A stretch of DNA of 55,065 nucleotides from an uncultured Bacteroidota bacterium (lineage in GTDB: Bacteria > Bacteroidota > Bacteroidia > Chitinophagales > LD1), in NCBI GenBank assembly GCA_903919075.1, contig CAIXGR010000087.1:1-55065 (forward strand), given 5' to 3'. The notes below the pieces were generated by a model. That model made no database searches and was not told where the DNA came from. It saw only the letters and a program-made list of their open reading frames with translations. Position numbers and translations under genes: made by a program. Below, piece after piece: positions 35,665-44,559 of this stretch (position 1 is its first letter; each line of letters begins with the position of its first letter).

Positions 35665-37026
35665 GTGGCAAAACCGAAAAATGTAATTTTAATAGTAGCC
35701 GATAGCTTGCGCCATGATTCTGTTTACCAAGAAACGAAGCCTGGCGTGCCGTATCTTGAGCAAAACTCAATTCAGTTTACTAATGCCCGTTCTTCTGGTT
35801 GTTGGACTTTGCCAGCTACCAGTAGTATGTTTACTGGTTTGCTTCCACATGAGCATGGTGCTACTACACAAACGCGTTGGCTTAAAGATGAAATACCTTC
35901 ACTACCTGAAAAGTTGAAACCTGCAGGATATAAGCCGATACAAATTTCGGCCAATATTGTTACTACCGATATTTTTAATGTTAGCAAAGGTTTTGATGAG
36001 GTTTACAAAACCTGGAATTTTGTAAAGTCGCAACACCAAATGATGTTGCGATTGGTGCTTACATTCAACCGGCCTCGTATTCGCCGAATGGTGTTAAAGC
36101 CAAACGATAAGGTTTTTGAAAAGCTAAGCGAAGATTTAAGGCAGGGGATTGTTTGGGCGCAAAAAACAGCGCATGATGCGCTTGCAAGGGCGCGCCAGCT
36201 TATTGCTGAAAACAACGCCAAAGGGCAGCCTGTATTTATGTTCGTCAATTTGATGGAGTCGCACTACCCCTATCATATTGCCGATGTATTTACTTTGATT
36301 AATAAAACGCTGCCGGGAAAAATTCATGAGTGGTTTATTCTTTACCATTTCCTTTCGCAAACATTTCTGAAAAAGGATAAACAGGTATTGATACAAGAAG
36401 ACCTTGACTTGTTAAGAAGAAAGCAACAGCTATCGTGGAAGTTGATACGTGATGACGTAGATAATTTTTGCAAAGAGATGCATAGTAACGATGATAACCT
36501 GATTGTTTTTTGTTCGGACCACGGCGATAATTTTGGCGAACAAGGATGGCAATATCACTTTAGCAACGTAACAGATGGTGGAAATAAAGTGCCTCTTTTC
36601 TGGCTTGATCATGAAAACCGGAAGGCAGAAACAAAGTCGCATAACGTAAGCTCACGGTTTATGTACCATGATATCTTGCGTGCCTGCGGCGTGCCTACCG
36701 ATGAAGGAACTTTAATGCAGGAAAGCGACAGCAACTTGCCCTTTTTGCAAAGTTTTTGGTATGATAATGAGGGCCGTACACTACCCAAATACAAATTCAA
36801 CCAAATGGCGTTTATTGAGGGTGACCAGCGCTTTGCTTTGCGTGCAGGCGAGTGGATGTATGCCCCGGTTGGAAAAGACGGTAAAGAACCCACGTTTGAA
36901 TATGTTCAAAAGAACTTTAATCCGCTTGAAGAGCTACATCTTTCAGCCGAAAGGAAAAAATACCTTGAAAAGTCAGTTAAAGACTTCTCAAGTTTTTCGG
37001 AAATGATTATGCAGAAAGGCAAATAG
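35665..37026 (+). CDS. Sulfatase/alkaline phosphatase-superfamily hydrolase
   Basis: This protein of about 453 residues begins at GTG 35665, chosen because VILIVADSLRHDS (metal-binding Asp) follows directly and a TACTTTCG near-promoter box lies upstream at about 35637. The frame could extend to TTG 35614. Metal ligands recur in FCSDHGDNFGEQG (about residue 292). Where sulfatases have the Cys/Ser that becomes formylglycine (C/S-x-P-x-R), this protein has SGCWTLPATSSMFTG, so a Thr or Ser is the likely nucleophile, as in phosphatase and phosphoglycerol-transferase members. No signal peptide is seen; it is predicted cytoplasmic, which is unusual for a sulfatase. The substrate is unknown. Confidence 0.83.
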   Translation: MAKPKNVILIVADSLRHDSVYQETKPGVPYLEQNSIQFTNARSSGCWTLPATSSMFTGLLPHEHGATTQTRWLKDEIPSLPEKLKPAGYKPIQISANIVTTDIFNVSKGFDEVYKTWNFVKSQHQMMLRLVLTFNRPRIRRMVLKPNDKVFEKLSEDLRQGIVWAQKTAHDALARARQLIAENNAKGQPVFMFVNLMESHYPYHIADVFTLINKTLPGKIHEWFILYHFLSQTFLKKDKQVLIQEDLDLLRRKQQLSWKLIRDDVDNFCKEMHSNDDNLIVFCSDHGDNFGEQGWQYHFSNVTDGGNKVPLFWLDHENRKAETKSHNVSSRFMYHDILRACGVPTDEGTLMQESDSNLPFLQSFWYDNEGRTLPKYKFNQMAFIEGDQRFALRAGEWMYAPVGKDGKEPTFEYVQKNFNPLEELHLSAERKKYLEKSVKDFSSFSEMIMQKGK

Positions 37027-37072
37027 AAGGTAGCAAGTTAACGTTAAGAAAAGTATAACCCTCTGCTTTACT

Positions 37073-37432
37073 ATGAATGTTGAAGAAGTAAGAGATTATT
37101 GTTTGACCAAAAATGGGGTTACAGAAGATTTTCCGTTTGACAACGACACCCTTGTATTTAAGGTAATGGGCAAAATTTTTCTGTTAACAAGTTTGACTTT
37201 TCAGCCTTTTAGGGTTAACTTGAAGATGGATACAGAGTTGGTGGGTGAATACAGGGATAAATACCCCGATGTGCAGCCCGGCTACCACATGAATAAAAAA
37301 TATTGGAACAGTGTTTATTTTGATTCTGGAACAATTCCACGTAAAGAATTGTTATTTATGTTGGAGCACTCTTATAACGAAGTAATAAAGGGCCTGCCTA
37401 AAAAAATGCAGGCCGAATTAAAAAATAAATAA
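37073..37432 (+). CDS. MmcQ/YjbR family protein
   Basis: This 119-residue protein belongs to the MmcQ/YjbR family, recognised by NVEEVRDYCLTKNGVTEDFPF, the 'TLVFKVMGKIFLL' strand, and the ending YWNSVYFDS ... MLEHSYNEVIKGLPKK. The family has a MoaD-like/double-wing fold and is often called DNA-binding, although direct evidence is weak. It starts at ATG 37073 and is one base from the next gene, so they are co-transcribed. Confidence 0.92.
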   Translation: MNVEEVRDYCLTKNGVTEDFPFDNDTLVFKVMGKIFLLTSLTFQPFRVNLKMDTELVGEYRDKYPDVQPGYHMNKKYWNSVYFDSGTIPRKELLFMLEHSYNEVIKGLPKKMQAELKNK

Positions 37433-37433
37433 T

Positions 37434-37787
37434 ATGATATTCCTGCTGCTTTTAGTTTTTTTCTGCTTCATGTTGCACAAAATGTGCGATGAAAGAGGCA
37501 TTTCGCCGTGGAGCTACTTAACCGGATTTGTTGCTGGATTTGTGCTTATTCTTTTTCTTACTTCGGCAGCTATTGTTTATCTATACGGGCAAAATGTACT
37601 TAACGACCCGGACTTACAGAAAAAGATTATATTCTTTACCCCTGTTGCTTTGGTTTGCGACCTTTTGCTTTTCCTTTTTATGCGCCGAAAAATATCTAAA
37701 GTTGGTGTGTATCACGATGATGACGATGATAGCAACATGCCACCACCGCCATCGAATGAAAAGAAAGACCTCTCCTATTTCCGTTAA
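37434..37787 (+). CDS. Small two- or three-helix membrane protein
   Basis: This 117-residue protein has hydrophobic segments at residues 1-15, about 25-50 and about 66-82, then a charged tail with an Asp run (HDDDDDSN) and a Pro-rich stretch (MPPPPSN). The tail looks like a soluble cytoplasmic end. It starts at ATG 37434, one base after the MmcQ gene stop, so translation is probably coupled. No family is recognised. Confidence 0.75.
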   Translation: MIFLLLLVFFCFMLHKMCDERGISPWSYLTGFVAGFVLILFLTSAAIVYLYGQNVLNDPDLQKKIIFFTPVALVCDLLLFLFMRRKISKVGVYHDDDDDSNMPPPPSNEKKDLSYFR

Positions 37788-37816
37788 TTATTATCGTTTA
37801 CAATAGCGCTAGTTAT

Positions 37817-38866
37817 ATGCTTGATTTCATCATAGTAGGTCAAGGCATTGCAGGCAGTATGCTTTCGTGGTTTTTGCTGAAAGCAAATCAAAAAATTTTA
37901 GTGCTTGATCGGTTCAATCCGTCTTCTGCTACTTATGTAGCATCAGGCATTACCAATCCTATTACTGGTAGAAGATTTGTAAAAACATGGCTGGCAGATG
38001 ATATTATTCCGTTTGCCGAGAACACCTACAATGAATGCGAAAGGATTTTTAATGAAAGGTTTTTGCAAGCATTACCAATTATACGGCTTTTCGATTCTAT
38101 TAAAGCACAAAACGATTGGAGCACCCGGTGCGCCACCCCGGAATATTTACGCTATTTGAAAAACGAAAGCATTGTTTATTTAGATAAACAGAAAATTAAA
38201 AATGATTTTGGCGGGTTTGAAATAAATGGTGGAAGCAGGCTTGACACAGGAAAATTTCTTACCTCTTACCGTACGTTTCTAAAACAAAAATCTCTTTTAT
38301 CAGATGAGGCTTTTGATAGTTCAGAATTTAAAACTGAAGCCGGCAGTATAAGTTATAAAAACATTAAAGCACGTAAAATTATTTTTTGCGAAGGTGCTGC
38401 AGCATTGCAAAACCCTTATTTTAAATTTCTGCCTTTTATGCCCGCCAAAGGCGAGTGCCTAACTGTAAAAATTCCCAATTTTTACGGCGATAGAATTATT
38501 AGCGCTGAAGCTTTTATTATGCCACTGATTAATAAGGACGAATATTATATAGGCTCAACCCACCAGTGGAATTTTCATGATGCGCTGCCAAGTGAAGAAG
38601 GCAAAAATGAGTTGATGGGCAACTTATCTGCTATTTTAAATGCACATTACGAAATAATAGGCCAGAGTGCAGCTATAAGGCCAACTGTAAAGGACAGACG
38701 GCCATTAATAGGCTTTCACCCTGAACACGAGAACATTGGCATATTTAATGGCATGGGCACTAAAGGTATTTCGCTTGCGCCTTATTTTGCCAAACATTTT
38801 GTTAGGCATATGATAGAGCAAACAGACCTGATGAAAGAAATTGACATCAGAAGATTTTTATCTTAG
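37817..38866 (+). CDS. FAD-dependent oxidoreductase, DAO type
   Basis: This 349-residue protein has a dinucleotide motif VGQGIAGSMLSWFLL at residues 6-20 (GxGxxG with one change) with VLDRFNPSSATY as the FAD ribose-binding acidic strand. The DAO-family core SGITNPITGRRF and the C-terminal FAD-closing GMGTKGISLAPYF are present. It is shorter than glycine oxidase and likely oxidises an amino acid or related amine; the substrate is not determined. It lies 29 bases after the preceding membrane gene on the same strand. Confidence 0.88.
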   Translation: MLDFIIVGQGIAGSMLSWFLLKANQKILVLDRFNPSSATYVASGITNPITGRRFVKTWLADDIIPFAENTYNECERIFNERFLQALPIIRLFDSIKAQNDWSTRCATPEYLRYLKNESIVYLDKQKIKNDFGGFEINGGSRLDTGKFLTSYRTFLKQKSLLSDEAFDSSEFKTEAGSISYKNIKARKIIFCEGAAALQNPYFKFLPFMPAKGECLTVKIPNFYGDRIISAEAFIMPLINKDEYYIGSTHQWNFHDALPSEEGKNELMGNLSAILNAHYEIIGQSAAIRPTVKDRRPLIGFHPEHENIGIFNGMGTKGISLAPYFAKHFVRHMIEQTDLMKEIDIRRFLS

Positions 38867-38933
38867 TGCTAATGTTTTTTGCCCCGGTATTAAAAGATTT
38901 TTTTCTTTGTAAAAATAATGCAAAACCTAACTT

Positions 38934-39422
38934 ATGATTAAGGCAACCGTGAACGGAAAAAGGGAATTTAATATTGAAAAAAATATAGTAGACGGCCAAC
39001 CGGTGGAATGGGATTTAATTGAGGTGCACAATAATACCTTCAACATTCTTAAAAACAATAAAAGTTACAATGCTACGCTAATCAGTTTTAATGCTGATGA
39101 AAAAACGATGGTAGTAAATGTAAATGGCAATGATTATGAAGTTCAGGTAAAAGATAAATACGATTTGCTGTTGCAGCAATTGGGTATTAGCGCAAAATCT
39201 TCGGCTAATATTCAGCACATAAAAGCCCCTATGCCGGGGCTTATTATTAATATTTCAATTGCCGAAGCGGATGAAGTAAAAAAAGGCGATGCGCTGCTGA
39301 TTCTCGAAGCGATGAAAATGGAGAACGTAATCAAATCGCCTCGCGATGGTAAAATCAAAAAAATAAATGTGCAGCTACGCCAAGCTGTTGAGAAGAACCA
39401 GGTAATGATTGAATTTCATTAA
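38934..39422 (+). CDS. Biotin/lipoyl-containing carrier protein (BCCP type)
   Basis: This 162-residue protein ends in a biotinyl domain with LEAMKMENVIKSPRDG; the Lys of AMKM is the biotinylation site. The HIKAPMPGLIINIS strand and the closing KNQVMIEFH are typical. The N-terminal 90 residues form a small beta domain as in biotin carrier subunits of propionyl-/acyl-CoA carboxylases. No carboxylase subunit is nearby, so the partner enzyme is elsewhere. It starts at ATG 38934 and its stop abuts the stop of the convergent SRPBCC gene with no spacer. Confidence 0.92.
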   Translation: MIKATVNGKREFNIEKNIVDGQPVEWDLIEVHNNTFNILKNNKSYNATLISFNADEKTMVVNVNGNDYEVQVKDKYDLLLQQLGISAKSSANIQHIKAPMPGLIINISIAEADEVKKGDALLILEAMKMENVIKSPRDGKIKKINVQLRQAVEKNQVMIEFH

Positions 39423-40412
39423 TTACTTCATGTGGAAATGCATCACTGTTTCTACTTGTATTTTCTCTTTTACAGCAGTTGGGTCTGTAACATAAGCTTC
39501 ACTTTCCATGCCATTCCATTCCAGCTTATTGGCTTTCATGTGTGCTATAACTAAAGGCATGGCTTGCGACAGGTATTTATAATCGCCAAAAAACGAAACC
39601 GTTAACACCTTTGTTTTAGGCGTGGTTTTGCCTATTACCCTTCCTTCGCCTTTTATTTGTTTAGCTACTGGTATAGCAGCCTCCATAACTACTTTATCCT
39701 GGTCGAAACTGTAATAGTAGGCCATTACCGGACCCGTCATTTGCAATTTATTTTTATTCATTACTACACCTATTTCACCATATAGAGGGCCCAATTTATT
39801 TCCAATTTCCGCAGCAGGGCATGAATCAAGCACGCTTAGTATTGGCTGATCGGGAAGCTCTTCGATTTTATATTCACCCAATTTCCATAGCGGTGTAGAT
39901 TCAACTTCCTTTTTTAAATTTTGCAAGCCGGCTTCAAAATCAGGGCCCATCATTTTATCAGCAAGCATATTTAATGGTGACCAAAATAATCCAACACTTC
40001 CGGTATCTATCCAACTCACCTCTGTACCACCATCAACTGGCTTAAATTCAAAATGACTTTCAAATGGCGGCATACCACCAAATTGCAATTGATTTCTAAT
40101 GTAGGTTGATGGCTTGCTCTCAATAATCTCCATTGAGCCGGTGCCGCTCTTTTTGCTGGTCCAGGCCATTTTATTTCCTACACCCTCTTCCGGGCCAGAG
40201 TAAGTATTTTTAATAGTCGAATCTCTTTTTATCCAAGGACTCCAGTGCTCCCAATTTTTGAAACTATTTATCTGTTTAAAAACGAGCTCAGGAGAAGCAT
40301 TCACAACTATTTTGCGCTTTACATCGAAACTTTTGGGCGCTAACAAAGCTACCATTGCATACAGTACAATCACTGTAAAAAGTGTAATTCCAATTATTTT
40401 TAATGCTTTCAT
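39423..40412 (-). CDS. SRPBCC domain plus GyrI-like effector domain protein
   Basis: This 329-residue protein has an N-terminal membrane helix (LKIIGITLFTVIVLYAMVALL) and an SRPBCC/polyketide-cyclase-like domain (about 32-180; IVVNASPELVFKQINSFKNW, FKPVDGGTEVSW). A GyrI-like small-molecule binding domain follows (about 190-329; KIEELPDQPILSVLDSCPA, LYGEIGVVMNK). Such two-domain proteins bind hydrophobic ligands in Bacteroidota; the ligand is unknown. It is transcribed leftwards, tail to tail with the biotin carrier gene. The start ATG 40412 is 20 bases from the glpD stop, suggesting co-transcription. Confidence 0.85.
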   Translation of the reverse strand: MKALKIIGITLFTVIVLYAMVALLAPKSFDVKRKIVVNASPELVFKQINSFKNWEHWSPWIKRDSTIKNTYSGPEEGVGNKMAWTSKKSGTGSMEIIESKPSTYIRNQLQFGGMPPFESHFEFKPVDGGTEVSWIDTGSVGLFWSPLNMLADKMMGPDFEAGLQNLKKEVESTPLWKLGEYKIEELPDQPILSVLDSCPAAEIGNKLGPLYGEIGVVMNKNKLQMTGPVMAYYYSFDQDKVVMEAAIPVAKQIKGEGRVIGKTTPKTKVLTVSFFGDYKYLSQAMPLVIAHMKANKLEWNGMESEAYVTDPTAVKEKIQVETVMHFHMK

Positions 40413-40432
40413 AATTTATATTTATTTCAAAT

Positions 40433-42073
40433 TTAAATAAATGATATTGCCGAACGAAATTCTTTTTTCACCTCGTCTGCATTCCCGTTAGCCAAGCCAG
40501 CTTCTAAATTAAATTGCTGAGCAAGAAGCCCCGATAAATAATCGATTTGCTTAGCTGAACTTTCGATGTCAAAGAAAATCTTTCCGGTACGGCGAATCAT
40601 AAAATCATTAAGATTATAAACCATTTCATTTTCAATAGCATATAACAGCTCTGCGGCTTCGAATAATTTTTCCTTCTCATGGATAGATACGCAATATTCC
40701 TTCACTTTTTGAATAAGTTGTATGGTGTTCTTACCGTATCTAAAAAACCATTCGTCAATTTTTTCCACTGAGATATTTTCCGCTTCTGCTATTTCAACTA
40801 AGCTATTATAAAAAATTTCGAACTCGGCCTCATTCTTAAATTCGCCGCCGCTTAATCTAAAGTTTTTTGTCTGGCACCCCTGGGCTTTTTTTCCAAGTTC
40901 CTTTACTACTCGGTCAACTATTTTTTCGGCCATTAATCGGTACCCGGTCAACTTTCCTCCTGCAATTGAAATTAAGCCTGATTGGGAAACTATAATTTCA
41001 TCTTTTCGAGAAAGTTCCGATGCCGATTTCCCTTCTTCAAATATTAATGGCCGCAGTCCTGCCCATGTAGATATAATATCAGTTAGTTGAAGATTTACTG
41101 AGGGGAACATTTTATTAACAGCGTTCAACAAATACCGGGCATCATCCTTGTCGCATTGTGGCTTATCAAGGTCGCGGTTATAAACCGTATCGGTGGTGCC
41201 TACGTAGGTAATATTATTGCGTGGAATAGCGAATATCATTCGGCCATCCTCTACATCAAAATACACCGCCTGCTGTATAGGAAATTTTAGATATGGGAAA
41301 ACAAGATGTACACCTTTGGTAAGCTGTAGCCTTTTGCCTTGTAGCGAATTGTCTTCTTTACGTAGTAAATCTACCCAGGGCCCGCAGGCATTAACCACTA
41401 CATTAGCGGATATACTCAACTCATTACCGGTTACTTTATCAAGCACTTTTGCACCGGTAACTTTTTTATTGCTGTTACAAACAAACTCTTTTACTTCAGC
41501 GTAATTAAGCAAAATGGCATTTTGAGCAAATGCGCTTTTTGCTACTTCAATTACCAGCCTCGAATCATCTGTTCTATATTCGTAATATAAGCCGCCGCCT
41601 TTTAATTTATTAAAGGCCAGCAATGGTTCAGCTTTTAATGTTTGATGCCTGTCAAGCATTTGTTTTCTTTCAGGGCCTTTTACTCCCGCCAAAAAATCAT
41701 AAAGCCACAAGCCTATTGAAGTAGAATAAGCGCCTAATGAGCCACCGTGTATAATGGGCAGCAACATTTTTTCGGGAATAACAATATGGCGGGCGTTGCG
41801 GTGCACAATGGCGCGTTCGCGGCCTACATCATGCACCAGTTTAATTTCGAACTGCTTGAGATACCTGAGTCCGCCGTGGATTAATTTTGTAGAGCGCGAG
41901 CTGGTGCCGGAAGCAAAATCATTTTTTTCTACCAAGGCTACTTTCAATCCTCGTAAGGCAGCATCCAGCGCAATACCGCAGCCGGTAATGCCACCGCCAA
42001 TAACCAGCAAGTCGAAATGTTGCGAAGTAAGTTGTTGGGTAAAAGTATTGCGATTAAGATTGGAGAAATTCAT
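40433..42073 (-). CDS. glpD: Glycerol-3-phosphate dehydrogenase/oxidase
   Basis: GlpD oxidises glycerol 3-phosphate to dihydroxyacetone phosphate at the inner membrane and passes electrons to quinone. The 546-residue protein starts at ATG 42073; an in-frame TTG 18 bases upstream is the alternative. The FAD motif VIGGGITGCGIALDAALRG is near residue 25, the DAO core FASGTSSRSTKLIHGGLRYL follows, and the C-terminal DAO_C domain (about 410-540) is present. It is read in the same direction as the rhodanese gene upstream (37 bases between them). Confidence 0.95.
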   Translation of the reverse strand: MNFSNLNRNTFTQQLTSQHFDLLVIGGGITGCGIALDAALRGLKVALVEKNDFASGTSSRSTKLIHGGLRYLKQFEIKLVHDVGRERAIVHRNARHIVIPEKMLLPIIHGGSLGAYSTSIGLWLYDFLAGVKGPERKQMLDRHQTLKAEPLLAFNKLKGGGLYYEYRTDDSRLVIEVAKSAFAQNAILLNYAEVKEFVCNSNKKVTGAKVLDKVTGNELSISANVVVNACGPWVDLLRKEDNSLQGKRLQLTKGVHLVFPYLKFPIQQAVYFDVEDGRMIFAIPRNNITYVGTTDTVYNRDLDKPQCDKDDARYLLNAVNKMFPSVNLQLTDIISTWAGLRPLIFEEGKSASELSRKDEIIVSQSGLISIAGGKLTGYRLMAEKIVDRVVKELGKKAQGCQTKNFRLSGGEFKNEAEFEIFYNSLVEIAEAENISVEKIDEWFFRYGKNTIQLIQKVKEYCVSIHEKEKLFEAAELLYAIENEMVYNLNDFMIRRTGKIFFDIESSAKQIDYLSGLLAQQFNLEAGLANGNADEVKKEFRSAISFI

Positions 42074-42110
42074 CAGCGGGCAAAATTGCAATAATTATTG
42101 GCAGAAAACC

Positions 42111-42785
42111 TCAATTTTTAGACATGCCTGAATCGGGATAATTTTGAGAAGTTTTGTCTTTTTTCTTTTGTTTGACAAGTGGCACACCTGAAGCATGAAT
42201 TTCGGTATAAAGTGCTGCTATTGCCCTTATTCTTTCAACACCGTAGCGTTTAAATAACGAGCCGGCAGTTATAGCACCATCCAGTGAATCGGCATAAACA
42301 TAATAGCTTTGCTGGGCATCTAATTCCAGAACCATTTGCTGTAGGTCATCAAGCGAGATATTTTCTGAATCTTCAACGTGTTCTTTTTCGAACTCTTCTT
42401 TAGATCTTACATCAACCAAATAAAATTCGTCGAACTGGTAATCTATGGCAAACTCATCGGGTTCGATGGTAATGAGCATGTTAATTTTCCCGCCAGATTT
42501 TTTCCACTGTTCGTAACCACCATCTAAAAAACCTACAACATTAGTTAGTGCCGCATTTCGAACTATATCTGAGATACTTTTAGCCTCGGCTTCCTGAACT
42601 ATGAGCACAATCTTCTGCTCACTGTCAACCAACTCATATAAAGTTTGAAGGAAGTTTTCGTTAAACGGTGCCGACAGAGATTTTTCGATAAACCCTTCTG
42701 CAAATTCGGTGGAGGGGCGGGTGTCAACAACAATAGTGTTTTTTTCAAGCAACTGCTTAAATTCTTTAAGCTCTAATTTTTGCAT
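42111..42785 (-). CDS. Tandem rhodanese-like protein without catalytic cysteines
   Basis: This 224-residue protein has two rhodanese-like domains. Domain 1 (about 5-105) has IVVDTRPSTEFAEGFIEKS and LTNVVGFLDGGYEQWKKSG; domain 2 (about 110-205) has YLVDVRSKEEFEKEHVEDS. In both, the loop that should hold the catalytic Cys lacks one (LIVQEAEAKSISD and YYVYADSLDGAIT); indeed no cysteine is present, so sulfurtransferase activity is not expected. The layout recalls the paired rhodanese modules behind metallo-beta-lactamase-fold enzymes. A lysine-rich tail (KQKKKDK) ends the chain. A binding or regulatory role is an inference. It lies just downstream of two ArsR-type regulator genes. Confidence 0.83.
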   Translation of the reverse strand: MQKLELKEFKQLLEKNTIVVDTRPSTEFAEGFIEKSLSAPFNENFLQTLYELVDSEQKIVLIVQEAEAKSISDIVRNAALTNVVGFLDGGYEQWKKSGGKINMLITIEPDEFAIDYQFDEFYLVDVRSKEEFEKEHVEDSENISLDDLQQMVLELDAQQSYYVYADSLDGAITAGSLFKRYGVERIRAIAALYTEIHASGVPLVKQKKKDKTSQNYPDSGMSKN

Positions 42786-42901
42786 AAAATATCTTTAAGG
42801 ATGCAAAAATATTATTTCAGCACTCATTTTGTAAGCGGGCACACCACTAATTGGTAAATTTGAAAATAAACTACCTATTTGAACGAGCGGCCAAAACACT
42901 A

Positions 42902-43207
42902 TTAGCCAAAGAAATGGCCTAGCGTACGGGATATTTGCTCAATACGCTTGTAGTTTACTGTATAAAAAATAAACTTACCGCTGCGGGTAGCAATTACAAG
43001 TTTATCATCTCTTAAAATACGTAAATGTTGCGAAGCAATTGATTGCTCGAGCCTTAGCGATTTATATATTTTATTGACATTAATTTTTTTATTGCTGTCA
43101 ATAAAAGAAATGATTTTTATACGCAAAGGATGCGCCAATGCTCTTAAAACAGATGAAACTCCTTCTAACTCCTTATTCTCAACAAGCTTATTTGCTGTAG
43201 CAGCCAT
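42902..43207 (-). CDS. ArsR-type winged-helix transcriptional regulator
   Basis: This 101-residue winged-helix protein has the ArsR core: ALAHPLRIKIISFID, the recognition helix SLRLEQSIASQHLRILRDDK, and the wing RSGKFIFYTVN. No Cys/His metal-site is present, and the arsenic motif (CVC) is missing, so it senses something other than a thiol-binding metal. It is a paralogue of the next gene upstream. It starts at ATG 43207 and ends 116 bases before the rhodanese gene, which it may control. Confidence 0.9.
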   Translation of the reverse strand: MAATANKLVENKELEGVSSVLRALAHPLRIKIISFIDSNKKINVNKIYKSLRLEQSIASQHLRILRDDKLVIATRSGKFIFYTVNYKRIEQISRTLGHFFG

Positions 43208-43339
43208 ATATACCAGGTTTTATATGAATAAATATAATAAAGTTACTATTTGACAATAAAAAAATTCAGTAAGCTGATGCTTAACTATGCAGCAAGGGGG
43301 AATACCACATATAATAATATAAACTAATTCCAGATTTAC

Positions 43340-43693
43340 TTAGCCTTTCTGAGCAAGGTCTTCTACCAATTCAGTTACTTCTCCAACGCGTTTTTTGTTC
43401 ACGGTGTAATAAATGAATTTTCCATCTCTTTCAGTGTCTACAATTTCAGCTTTTCTTAAAATAGCTAAATGTTGTGATGCCACTGATTGTTCAAGACGGA
43501 GCTTTACGTAAATTTCGGTTACAGTAACCTTTTTCTTATCCTCAATAAGAGTGATAATTTTTTTACGTAATGGGTGATTAATTGCTCTTAATGTTAGTAC
43601 GGCCTTTCTCAGTTTTCCATAGTCAAGACGGATGCTGTTTTTGCCGCCTTCTTTTAGTATTACCAAAGCTTCTTTTGCAGTTTTCGCAGACAT
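43340..43693 (-). CDS. ArsR-type winged-helix transcriptional regulator (paralogue)
   Basis: This 117-residue protein has AINHPLRKKIITLIED, the helix KLRLEQSVASQHLAILRKAE and the wing RDGKFIYYTVN, about half identical over some 80 residues by eye to the neighbour at 42902-43207. It has an N-terminal extension (KTAKEALVILKEGGKNSIRL) that the neighbour lacks. Both lack obvious metal-binding residues. The pair looks like a tandem duplication, oriented the same way with 132 bases between them. The target is not known. Confidence 0.9.
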   Translation of the reverse strand: MSAKTAKEALVILKEGGKNSIRLDYGKLRKAVLTLRAINHPLRKKIITLIEDKKKVTVTEIYVKLRLEQSVASQHLAILRKAEIVDTERDGKFIYYTVNKKRVGEVTELVEDLAQKG

Positions 43694-43813
43694 AATAATT
43701 TATTTTAAGGACGTCAAAAATATAATAATTTGCTTCTTTCAAAACATAAAATAATTGTATTTGAATAATTTAACAAAAAGCTTATAAGTAAAGCTATTTA
43801 AAAAAATACACTT

Positions 43814-44485
43814 TTACCCCTTATTTCCAAATTCTTTTAAGTAAACAGGTTCGAAGTAAGAAAGGTTTTCAAATTGCGCATGTTTATATTTTATTTCTGA
43901 AATTTTCACCATTAATCTTGAATCGCAATCAATTCCGTCGATAAAATGAATATGATTGGAAGTAAATATATTTTTGCATTTTTCAATAGCATTACCTCCT
44001 AAATAAACCGTATCATATTTATTTAGGTCATCTTCTAATGCCTCATTAATTGTAATAGCCTGAGTTTTAGTTAATTCATGCGCATCATTATCAAATACAG
44101 CCATGTAAACATCTAATCTTCTTGCATCTATTACAGGCATATAATATGCTTTTTTATTATTGCTCACTTCTTTTATGCCCTCACATAGGGCCTGTAGCGT
44201 TGGTACAGCAATTAAAGGCTTGTTTAAAACATAGCACAAGCCCTTGGCAACGGAGGTTCCTATGCGCAGGCCTGTATACGAGCCGGGCCCTGCGCTAACC
44301 GCAATGCCATCGAGTTGATTATATGAAAATTTATTTTCATGCATTAGCTCGTCAATAAGTACCGTAAGTATGCGCGCATGAGAGTTGCCCTGGCGGTCTT
44401 CTCTAAAGTCAACCAAACTTCCATTATTTGCAATACATACTGAACAAACAGGTGAGGATGTTTCTATGTTTAAAATGAGGCCCAA
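43814..44485 (-). CDS. tsaB: tRNA threonylcarbamoyladenosine biosynthesis protein TsaB
   Basis: TsaB is the TsaD partner needed to make the universal t6A37 modification on ANN-reading tRNAs. The 223-residue protein has ILNIETSSPVCSVCIA, HARILTVLIDEL, the ASKHA-fold core AVSAGPGSYTGLRIG and TSVAKGLCYVL, and VPTLQALCEG. It appears to start with TTG at 44485, as no ATG is available at the N-terminus. Length is normal for a bacterial TsaB without the TsaD metal site. It lies 74 bases from the CorC-type gene. Confidence 0.93.
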   Translation of the reverse strand: MGLILNIETSSPVCSVCIANNGSLVDFREDRQGNSHARILTVLIDELMHENKFSYNQLDGIAVSAGPGSYTGLRIGTSVAKGLCYVLNKPLIAVPTLQALCEGIKEVSNNKKAYYMPVIDARRLDVYMAVFDNDAHELTKTQAITINEALEDDLNKYDTVYLGGNAIEKCKNIFTSNHIHFIDGIDCDSRLMVKISEIKYKHAQFENLSYFEPVYLKEFGNKG

Positions 44486-44559
44486 AAATCAATTTATGTT
44501 TTTCGAATTACAAATGTATAAGGGCGCAAGTATCTGTACACCAGCGCATAATTTCAAAC

